From an uncultured Collinsella sp. (lineage in GTDB: Bacteria; Actinomycetota; Coriobacteriia; Coriobacteriales; Coriobacteriaceae), in the NCBI GenBank assembly GCA_900544135.1, contig UQTU01000012.1, forward strand, positions 1-64,000: a stretch of 64,000 nt of DNA, given 5' to 3'. Positions 10,537-17,368 of this stretch are shown here, piece by piece. How positions within the stretch are numbered: the first letter of the stretch is position 1; every line of letters starts with the position of its first letter. The notes beneath the pieces were generated by a model that was given only the letters and a program-made list of their open reading frames with translations, ran no database searches and was not told where the DNA came from. The position numbers and the translations under genes are program-made.

Positions 10537-11457
10537 CTATTCGCCGCGGGGATGGGCTTGAGCCACAGCCCGCTTAAGCCGATCGGGTGTGAGATGCGTG
10601 TAGATCTGCGTCGTGGACAGGCTCGCATGACCCAGCAGCTCTTGGACCGAGCGCAGGTCCGCACCGCCCTCGAGCAAGTCGGTCGCAAAGGTATGGCGCA
10701 TCGCATGCGGGGCGATGTCGGCCGGAATGCCGGCGAGCGTCGCCAGCGTATGGAACCGCCGCCGGAGCATGGCGGCGCTCATGCGATTGCCGCGCGCCGA
10801 TATAAGCAGCGGATGCGGCCCGGTGGCGGGGTCACGGCGCTTTGCCTGAGCGAGCAACACCGGCCTCCCCTCCTCAATATAGAAACGAGTCACCTCGAGC
10901 GCACGACGATACAGGGGGACGATACGTTCTTTGCTCCCCTTGCCCCACAGGCGCAGCGTGCGCTCGGACCATGAGATGGATTCCACATTGAGCGCCGCAA
11001 GCTCTGAGATGCGGGCACCCGAGGCATAGAGCAACTCGAGCATCGCCGCATCGCGCAGTCCCGCGGGTGTTGAGGTATCGGGGGCTTTGAGGAGTGCCTC
11101 CACCTGTTGAGTCGTAAGGACGCCCGGCAGGTCGCGCGGCAGCTTGGGCGATGCGATCGCCGAGACCGCATCGCCCTCGACAATCCCCTCGACAGCCATC
11201 CACCGATAGAGTGAGCGAATGGCAGACAGGTGTGCCGCAAGGGTCCGAGCCGCCACCTGGCCACGCGACAGCTCGGCCAAATAGGAACGAACGGTCCGTA
11301 CGTCGGCGGCGCGAGCGTCGATGCCCTCGCGTTCGCACCACGCAGCAAAGCGCTCCAGCCTCGAGCCATAGGCCGTCACCGTGTTGGGAGAAAGTCCCTC
11401 GACGCGTGCGATATAGGCGATAAACGAGTCGACGGTGTCGTACAGGTCAAAGGCTAT
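10537..11457 (-). CDS. xerC: XerC/XerD-family tyrosine recombinase, unusual start codon
   Basis: Site-specific recombinase. Family members resolve chromosome dimers at dif. An N-terminal SAM-like core-binding domain is followed by the catalytic domain with Arg (SGARISELAAL), HAMRHTF (His and second Arg), a His in LLGHAS and the nucleophile Tyr in TQIYTHL. The first ATG/GTG/TTG in frame is the GTG at 11379. That start would lose the helix LYDTVDSFIAYIARVEGLSPN, which the family needs. The frame is open up to the trmFO stop, where GGAGG lies nine bases before an ATA at 11457. From there the protein is 306 residues, close to the usual 298-305. Adjacency to trmFO mirrors codV/xerC of Bacillus. 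Assignment to XerC rather than XerD is by context only. Confidence 0.88.
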   Translation of the reverse strand: MAFDLYDTVDSFIAYIARVEGLSPNTVTAYGSRLERFAAWCEREGIDARAADVRTVRSYLAELSRGQVAARTLAAHLSAIRSLYRWMAVEGIVEGDAVSAIASPKLPRDLPGVLTTQQVEALLKAPDTSTPAGLRDAAMLELLYASGARISELAALNVESISWSERTLRLWGKGSKERIVPLYRRALEVTRFYIEEGRPVLLAQAKRRDPATGPHPLLISARGNRMSAAMLRRRFHTLATLAGIPADIAPHAMRHTFATDLLEGGADLRSVQELLGHASLSTTQIYTHLTPDRLKRAVAQAHPRGE

Positions 11458-12791
11458 GACCGGTCGCCTCCAAACAGATCGGGGCGAGTGGCCAGATAGG
11501 CGTCAAGGGCCTCGAGCGCACGGTCCGCATAGGCCTGGTAGCGGTCGCGCTTGCTGCGGCGCTTACCATCCTCGAGTGGCGGCACCAGGCCAAAGTTGAC
11601 ATGCATGGGCTGATAGCCCACGGTGGCAGGATCGGTCGCATAGCCCACGAGCGCACCCAGGGCGCCCACGCGGGGCAACTCGACGGAATCGGCGCCGATA
11701 GCCTCTGCATAGGTGTTGAGCGCCGCGAGCAGACCGGTCGCCACGGCTTCCATGTACCCCTCGGTGCCGGTGATCTGACCGGCCAGGCGCACGCCGGTAC
11801 CGGGCACGGCAAAGGTGCCATCGAGCACGTGCGGGGCGTCGACAAAGGTATTGCGGTGCATGACACCGTAGCGGAAGAACTCAGCGTTCTCCAGGCCCGG
11901 CACCATATGGAAGACGCGCTTCTGCTCGCCAAAGGTCAGGTTGGTCTGGAAGCCCACCAGGTTATAGGCGGTCTTCTCCTTGTTCTCGGCACGCAGCTGA
12001 ATCGCCGCCCAAGGGCGACGTCCGGTACGCGGGTCGGTGAGGCCGACGGGCTTCATGGCGCCAAAGCGAATGGCGTCCTTGCCGGTGCGCGCAACCTCCT
12101 CGGCAGGCTGGCAGGCCTGGAACAGATCGCCGCCCTCAAAGTCTTTGAGCACCACGCGGTCGGCCGTGGTAAGCGCCTCGATAAAGGCCTCGTACTCCTC
12201 CTTATTGAGCGGAGCGTTGAGATAGTCGCCGCCCCCCTGCTCCTCGTAGCGCGACTGCGAGAACAGCACGTCCATATCGAGCGTGGAGGCATCGACGATC
12301 GGCGCCGCCGCATCAAAGAATGCCAGGGCATCGCCACCGACGAGCTTCATAACCTCTTCACTCAGCGCCGGTGAACACAGCGGGCCCGCGGCAATGACCA
12401 CGTGACCCTCGGGAATCTGCGTGACCTCGCCGTGCACGACCTCGATATTGGGACGAGCGGCAACCTCGGCCTCGACAAGCTCGGAAAACTTGACGCGGTC
12501 GACCGCCAGGGCACCGCCGGCGGGAACAGCCGCGCAATGGGCGCAATCGAGCAGGACTGAACCCATGCGCTCAAGCTCGGCCTTCAGCAAACCAGCCGCG
12601 GAATCCGGACGGGTCGACTTAAACGAATTGGAGCAGACGAGCTCTGCCAGGTGATCGGTATGGTGAGCCGGGGAGCTCACCTGGGGGCGCATCTCGCACA
12701 GCTTTACGGCAAAACCGCGATCTGCCAGCTGGATCGCGCACTCCGAACCCGCCAGACCGCCACCGATAACTGTCACCTGATCGAACTGCAT
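11454..12791 (-). CDS. trmFO: tRNA (uracil-54-C5)-methyltransferase, folate/FAD dependent
   Basis: Makes ribothymidine at position 54 of tRNA using methylene-THF and FAD. The N-terminal FAD-binding GGGLAGSECAIQLADRG and the long conserved core (SNSFKSTRPDSAAGLLK, FQTNLTFGEQKRVF) are clear. The ATG at 12791 was chosen because AAAGG lies nine bases upstream. A TTG two codons earlier is too close to it. The 3' end carries the GGAGG likely used by the following recombinase gene. topA, which often lies between dprA and trmFO in Firmicutes, is absent. Confidence 0.96.
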   Translation of the reverse strand: MQFDQVTVIGGGLAGSECAIQLADRGFAVKLCEMRPQVSSPAHHTDHLAELVCSNSFKSTRPDSAAGLLKAELERMGSVLLDCAHCAAVPAGGALAVDRVKFSELVEAEVAARPNIEVVHGEVTQIPEGHVVIAAGPLCSPALSEEVMKLVGGDALAFFDAAAPIVDASTLDMDVLFSQSRYEEQGGGDYLNAPLNKEEYEAFIEALTTADRVVLKDFEGGDLFQACQPAEEVARTGKDAIRFGAMKPVGLTDPRTGRRPWAAIQLRAENKEKTAYNLVGFQTNLTFGEQKRVFHMVPGLENAEFFRYGVMHRNTFVDAPHVLDGTFAVPGTGVRLAGQITGTEGYMEAVATGLLAALNTYAEAIGADSVELPRVGALGALVGYATDPATVGYQPMHVNFGLVPPLEDGKRRSKRDRYQAYADRALEALDAYLATRPDLFGGDRS

Positions 12792-12805
12792 CTGCAAACA
12801 CCTTT

Positions 12806-13741
12806 CTAATTGACACGTTTTCCATTGTGACCGAAGGGTGTCTGGGCGTGAAGGGCAAACTTGGAGGGCGCATACCTTCCATCCATCATGCGCTCGATAA
12901 GACCCTCGAGTTCAAGCGAACCCAAGAGTTTGAGTACGCCGACAGCATCGAGCGAGACGAGCGCCGCGATGTCGTCGACCTTGAGCGGAGAGGCGATGAG
13001 CGCATGCATCACGGTCTGCTGCGTTGGATCCAGGTCGGCAATGCCGGGAGCATCGGGGCGCGAGTAGCGCAGGGTTCCGTAGATGCGTGAGATAGCCATC
13101 TCGATAGATTCCTCGTCGATGATGCAGCAGGCACCGTTCGAAATGAGGTAATTCGTGCCACGCGACTCGGGCGATAGGATCGACCCCGGCACGGCAAGAA
13201 GTTCGCGCCCCAAATCCATAGCAGCCTCGGCTGTGGAAAACGTCCCAGAAGGCATACCCGCCTCGGATACAAAGAGGGCTTGCGACAGGGCCGCGATCAC
13301 GCGATTGCGGCGCGGAAAGGCGAACTTGCGCGGACCCATGCCCCACGGAGAGATCGACACGACCGCGCCACCCGTATCGAGCGTGCGAGTAATAAGCCCC
13401 GCGCTCGAACGCGGGTAGACCACGTCGGCGCCCGTCCCCAGCACCACGACGTGTTTGCCGCCGGCGTTGACCGCAGCCCAACCCGAGGCCTGGTCACAAC
13501 CGACCGCGCCGCCCGAAACTACCGTCACTCCCGCCTCGACCGCCACCTTTGCCGCAAGCTCTGCCACGGCAAGACCATACGGCGAGGCCTTACGCGCGCC
13601 GATGATGGAGAGCGCGGGCGTCGAAAGCACCTCGGGGTTGCCACACACATAGAGCGTCTGGGGTACATCAGAAAGCTCCAAAACGGTCTCGGGATACAAT
13701 GCATCACCTGGATGCAGCTCAAAGGTCCCCTCGGCCATCAT
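12806..13741 (-). CDS. dprA: DNA-processing protein DprA (Smf)
   Basis: Binds incoming single-stranded DNA and loads RecA during natural transformation. The Rossmann core shows SIIGARKASPYGL, SGGAVGCDQASGWAA and the FPRRNRVIAALSQALFVSEA region. A winged-helix (DprA C-terminal) follows at about 245-300. The N-terminal SAM domain of longer homologues is missing, giving 311 residues. The ATG at 13741 overlaps the comM stop and has GGAGGG before it. The pairing with comM suggests a transformation-related module. Confidence 0.95.
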   Translation of the reverse strand: MMAEGTFELHPGDALYPETVLELSDVPQTLYVCGNPEVLSTPALSIIGARKASPYGLAVAELAAKVAVEAGVTVVSGGAVGCDQASGWAAVNAGGKHVVVLGTGADVVYPRSSAGLITRTLDTGGAVVSISPWGMGPRKFAFPRRNRVIAALSQALFVSEAGMPSGTFSTAEAAMDLGRELLAVPGSILSPESRGTNYLISNGACCIIDEESIEMAISRIYGTLRYSRPDAPGIADLDPTQQTVMHALIASPLKVDDIAALVSLDAVGVLKLLGSLELEGLIERMMDGRYAPSKFALHAQTPFGHNGKRVN

Positions 13742-15261
13742 TGGTCCCTCCTCCCCTGGTACATCGCCGCCTCGAGCACGTGGTCCTGCGTCACTTGCTC
13801 GCTCTCGGCGACGTCAGCGATTGTACGCGCGATACGCACCAGGCGCACGATGCCACGCCCTGTGAGATGCGTGCGTTTGGATAGGCCGAGTACGCATTTC
13901 TCGGCAGCATCATCGAGCTCGAAGGTCGAAACGACGCCGTCAATGGACCGCGTCTCGTCATCCTCGGCCTCGGCATCCGCATCGTCCATACGGGACTCGC
14001 GCCAGGCGCGAAAGGCGCGACCGCGCACAACGTAGTCACGTAACTCGGCCGACGACATACCCTCCGCTCCCTCGATAATCACTTGGGGGTCGGGACGGGT
14101 CACATCGATCATCATGTCGATACGGTCAGCCAAAGGACCGCGCAGTTTAGACCGATAGCGCTCGACCATCGCCGCCGAGCAGCGACACGGCACCTCGCGA
14201 TCGCCCAAAAAGCCGCAGGGGCAGGGATTGCTCGCAGCCAGCAGCTGAAAGCGCGACGGGAAGGTAAAAGCCCCGTCGACGCGTACGATCCTGACGTAGC
14301 CGCGCTCGATGGGCTGACGCAGCGTCTGCAGCACGCCAGTGGGAAACTCGGCAAGCTCGTCCAAAAAGAGCACGCCGCCATGGGCAAGGCTGATCTCACC
14401 CGGGTGCACCGGGCGCCCGCCGCCGATAAGGCCTGCGGTCGAAATACTGTGGTGGGGACTGCGGAAGGGGCGGTGCCCCGCCAACAAGCCATCAATGTTC
14501 TCACCCAAAACCGAATGGATGCACAGTGCCTCCTGCTGATCCTCAACGGAAAGCTCGGGCAGGATGCCGGTCATACGGCGTGCGAGCATCGTCTTGCCCG
14601 ATCCCGGAGACCCGATCATGAGCAAGCCGAGTTCTCCTGCCGCCGCAAGCGCCATGCCGCGTTTAGCGACTTCCTGCCCCAGCACGTCGGCATAGTCGAG
14701 CTCAGGCTCAAAGGTCGCCTCGACGCCCTCGGAATCCAAGTAGTGCCGCGCGGCATCGCCCATACCATGAGCAAGCTGAGACAAATGATCGATGAATCCG
14801 CAATCCACGCCCGCGAGTGGCACATGCTGGTCTGACCTGCCGGCGATAAAAGACAGCCCCATGTCGCGAGCCAGCAGCTGAAACGCCACCTCGCCCTTGA
14901 CGGGAAGCACCGTACCGTCCAAGCCGAGCTCGCCGGCGATAAGACAGCGATCGAGGTTGTCACGGGGAATCTGCCCATCGGCCGCCAGAACCGCGATGGC
15001 GATGGGCAGATCAAAGCCGCTACCGGTCTTGCGAATATCGCCGGGCGCCAGATTGACCGTAATGCCCGAGCGCGGGATCTCGAACCCGGCGGAGCGCATC
15101 GCACAGCGAATACGACCACGTGACTCCATCACCTCCATACTCGGGATGCCGAGCATCTGAATGCCCGGAACACCACCGGCAAGCGAGACCTCGACCGTGA
15201 CGTGAATCGCCTCGACGCCACGGATGCAGGCCGCGTGAACGGCAAACGTCTCGAACGCCAT
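13738..15261 (-). CDS. comM: ComM/YifB-family Mg-chelatase-like AAA+ ATPase
   Basis: AAA+ helicase; in Vibrio and Haemophilus ComM promotes branch migration during transformation. The N-terminal ChlI-like lobe (MAFETFAVHAACIRG) is followed by Walker A GSPGSGKTMLARR near residue 205, Walker B LFLDELAEF, and the CPCGFLG Cys motif. The ATG at 15261 overlaps the yraN stop. The order yraN-comM-dprA is conserved across many phyla. Confidence 0.95.
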   Translation of the reverse strand: MAFETFAVHAACIRGVEAIHVTVEVSLAGGVPGIQMLGIPSMEVMESRGRIRCAMRSAGFEIPRSGITVNLAPGDIRKTGSGFDLPIAIAVLAADGQIPRDNLDRCLIAGELGLDGTVLPVKGEVAFQLLARDMGLSFIAGRSDQHVPLAGVDCGFIDHLSQLAHGMGDAARHYLDSEGVEATFEPELDYADVLGQEVAKRGMALAAAGELGLLMIGSPGSGKTMLARRMTGILPELSVEDQQEALCIHSVLGENIDGLLAGHRPFRSPHHSISTAGLIGGGRPVHPGEISLAHGGVLFLDELAEFPTGVLQTLRQPIERGYVRIVRVDGAFTFPSRFQLLAASNPCPCGFLGDREVPCRCSAAMVERYRSKLRGPLADRIDMMIDVTRPDPQVIIEGAEGMSSAELRDYVVRGRAFRAWRESRMDDADAEAEDDETRSIDGVVSTFELDDAAEKCVLGLSKRTHLTGRGIVRLVRIARTIADVAESEQVTQDHVLEAAMYQGRRDQ

Positions 15262-15746
15262 CACGACACCTGCCAATCGAACGCGTTGTACTGATGCTCG
15301 ATCTCAGCGATATGCCCGCCACGAATGGTGACACCCACGGCATCGAAGCGAATCGCCTTGAGCGGATAATGCTCCATGAGATAGCAACTTGCGATGCGGC
15401 GGTAGCGGCGTTGCTTTTGGGCGTCCACGGCCTCCTCGGGAAAGACCCGCGTGCTGCAATTCAGTGCAACGCGTCTGGTCTTGACCTCGGCCATCACCAC
15501 GACATCGTCGAGCTCATCGAGCAGCACCAGATCGGCCTCGCCCTCGGTGCAACGATAACCCTGCTCCAGCAAGGTGTAGCCGCGCTCGTTAAAGTAGTCG
15601 ATGGTGATCAGCTCGCCCAGCATGCCCAGCTCGCGGGGACTGAGTCCCTTGATAAACTCGGGCGTCATCGCCCCGCAGTCGAGCTCGCCGTTTTCCCAAC
15701 GCTCCTTGAGCTGCTGCGTCTTGCTCTTTTTGCTTGCGGCACTCAT
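15261..15746 (-). CDS. YraN family (UPF0102) endonuclease-like protein
   Basis: Restriction-endonuclease-like fold of the UPF0102 family, function unproven. After about 50 charged residues the domain begins LGMLGELITIDYFNERGY. The nuclease-like residues are in GEADLVLLDE and MAEVKTRR (E-D-ExK arrangement). The N-terminal extension is longer than in most homologues. The ATG at 15746 is preceded by AAAGGAG, so the longer open frame upstream is unlikely to be translated. It precedes comM directly. Confidence 0.88.
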   Translation of the reverse strand: MSAASKKSKTQQLKERWENGELDCGAMTPEFIKGLSPRELGMLGELITIDYFNERGYTLLEQGYRCTEGEADLVLLDELDDVVVMAEVKTRRVALNCSTRVFPEEAVDAQKQRRYRRIASCYLMEHYPLKAIRFDAVGVTIRGGHIAEIEHQYNAFDWQVS

Positions 15747-15844
15747 GGGGTCTCCTTTCCCGCACGCTGCATTGCCCCGATGATGAGGGCACCTTTCATG
15801 CGGGTAAGTACCGGAAGCAAACCAAAAGCTGACCAAATGCCGTC

Positions 15845-15886
15845 AAAAAACGGGCCGTACGCAGCAATGGTGTTGCATACGGCCCG
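15845..15886 (-). terminator. intrinsic terminator after rnhB
   Basis: A nine-bp outer stem (15851-15859 with 15878-15886), extended by a GCAGCAA/GTTGC inner pairing, is followed on the minus strand by six T residues. It lies between rnhB and yraN and implies that yraN-comM-dprA has its own start of transcription. Confidence 0.85.
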
Positions 15887-15935
15887 CTACCAGCAGGTTT
15901 ATAGAACCTTTAAGGTCCCCATCTCCACAATTGGC

Positions 15936-16724
15936 CTAGAAAAGGCGCTCAGTCTGCAGAAAGTTTCCGCAAAAGCTCACGCGGTGCAGCGGACAAAGTC
16001 CATGTTTGCGAATGGCCTCGATATGCTCGGGGCTCGCATAGCCCTTCGACTCGGCCAAATGGTACTCGGGGTACTCGGCGTCGTACTCGACCATCATCTC
16101 GTCACGCGTGACCTTTGCCATGATGGACGCCGCGGCGATGCAGGCGATCTTGGCATCGCCCTTCACCACATCGCGCTCGTTAGGAACGGCGCCCAAGGGG
16201 TTGCCATCCATGAGGACGCAGTCGGGTTCAAGTCCCGTATCGGCCACGGCGCCCGCGACGGCAGCGCGGATGGCGCGGGCCATGCCCATCTCATCGATAT
16301 CCTTAGGCGCGATATGGCAAAAGCCGATGGCAGTCGCCACCTCGGCAATCTTCACTGAGAGCAACTCGCGGCGCGCCGGCGTGAGCTTTTTGGAATCGTT
16401 GATGCCCCAGACGCGCGGCTCCATAGGAAGGCAGACGGCGCATACCGTCAAAGGACCGGCCACCGATCCGCGACCCACCTCGTCGACACCAACGACCACC
16501 CCATTGCCGCCAAGCTCATGCATAAGCTCGTACATGTCATTGACGCGCTCGCGCTCGGCAAGTTCCTTGGCATGGCGCTTAAGAGCACGCTCGCAAGCCT
16601 TGATCACCTGCTGGCGCGGGTCCTCGCGATAATGCTCCACGAGGGCGGGGATCTCCTCAAACGTTGCGCTCGCCAGCTCTCCGGCAACCTGCGATGCCGA
16701 AACCGAGCTCGTCATATTGGCCAT
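15936..16724 (-). CDS. rnhB: ribonuclease HII
   Basis: Removes ribonucleotides and RNA primers from RNA-DNA hybrids. The catalytic motif VVGVDEVGRGSVAGPL (about residue 80) supplies the first acidic residues, with later Asp residues in CVLMDGNPLG. The N-terminal extension of about 75 residues ahead of the catalytic core is rich in helix-forming residues and is seen in several Gram-positive homologues. The ATG at 16724 was chosen because GGAGGG lies six bases before it. An earlier ATG overlaps that site. It lies just downstream of rplS, a common arrangement. Confidence 0.95.
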   Translation of the reverse strand: MANMTSSVSASQVAGELASATFEEIPALVEHYREDPRQQVIKACERALKRHAKELAERERVNDMYELMHELGGNGVVVGVDEVGRGSVAGPLTVCAVCLPMEPRVWGINDSKKLTPARRELLSVKIAEVATAIGFCHIAPKDIDEMGMARAIRAAVAGAVADTGLEPDCVLMDGNPLGAVPNERDVVKGDAKIACIAAASIMAKVTRDEMMVEYDAEYPEYHLAESKGYASPEHIEAIRKHGLCPLHRVSFCGNFLQTERLF

Positions 16725-16752
16725 ACCAGGCCCTCCTTGCATGCAAATCAGA

Positions 16753-16783
16753 TAAAAAGAAGGGCCACCCGAAGGTGACCCTT
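16753..16783 (-). terminator. intrinsic terminator after rplS
   Basis: A ten-bp stem closes on a TTCG loop on the minus strand (16760-16769 with 16774-16783) and is followed by CTTTTTAT. It sits between rplS and rnhB. Confidence 0.85.
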
Positions 16784-16817
16784 GTGTCCAAACGAGTGGA
16801 CAGACGCTGCGATCTTC

Positions 16818-17159
16818 TTAGCGCTTCTCGGGGATGCGAGCAGCCTTGCCCACCTTGTCGCGGAGGTAGTACAGCTTGGCGCGACGGACGCGACCATGAC
16901 GAACGACCTCGAGCTTGGCGATCTTGGGGCTGTGAAGCGGGAAGGTACGCTCAACACCGACACCGAAGGACATCTTGCGGACGGTGAAGGTCTCGCGGGC
17001 ACCGGCGCCGGCCATGCGGATGACGTCGCCCTGGAAGACCTGAATGCGCTCGCGGTCGCCTTCCTTAATGCGGTAGTGAACCTTGACGTTGTCGGCGACG
17101 CGAACCTGAGGAATGTCCTCGCGGATCTGCTGACGCTCGATTGCGCGGATGTAATCCAT
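16818..17159 (-). CDS. rplS: 50S ribosomal protein L19
   Basis: Large-subunit protein L19 at the subunit interface. The sequence MDYIRAIERQQIREDIPQ and the central segment RIQVFQGDVIRMAGAG are diagnostic. The ATG at 17159 has AAGGA seven bases upstream; a TTG two codons earlier is not needed. The length is 113 residues. In most bacteria rplS follows trmD directly. Here it has its own promoter and is about 8 kb from trmD. Confidence 0.97.
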   Translation of the reverse strand: MDYIRAIERQQIREDIPQVRVADNVKVHYRIKEGDRERIQVFQGDVIRMAGAGARETFTVRKMSFGVGVERTFPLHSPKIAKLEVVRHGRVRRAKLYYLRDKVGKAARIPEKR

Positions 17160-17228
17160 GTGCAATTCCTTACTCTTCTAGAGGTGCCGTACCACCTTGG
17201 CCGGCACGTAGTTGAACAAACGTATTCG

Positions 17229-17256
17229 AGTATACACGCGCGGGTTTCTGCTGCAA
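17229..17256 (-). promoter_or_regulatory. sigma-70-type promoter of rplS
   Basis: On the minus strand TTGCAG (17251-17256) and TATACT (17229-17234) are separated by 16 bases, about 70 bases before the rplS start. Confidence 0.7.
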
Positions 17257-17302
17257 GAACATTTTTTCACGCAGACAAAAAGACAAAACCCGCACATGAT
17301 AA

Positions 17303-17330
17303 CCGCCCGTCTCACGAATGAGACGGGCGG
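17303..17330 (-). terminator. strong hairpin after ppdK, probable terminator
   Basis: A perfect 12-bp stem (17303-17314 with 17319-17330) has a tetraloop of CGAA on the plus strand. On the minus strand only TTAT follows, so the U-tract is weak. It lies 40 bases past the ppdK stop. Confidence 0.6.
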
Positions 17331-17368
17331 CATGAAGGGGGCTACGCTAGGCGTCTAAACCCAAAACG

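Noticed and set aside
10537..11457. Integrase of a mobile element
   Set aside because: The Xer protein has housekeeping length and sits next to trmFO and rpsB in a conserved order. No attachment-site repeats, tRNA target or phage genes flank it.
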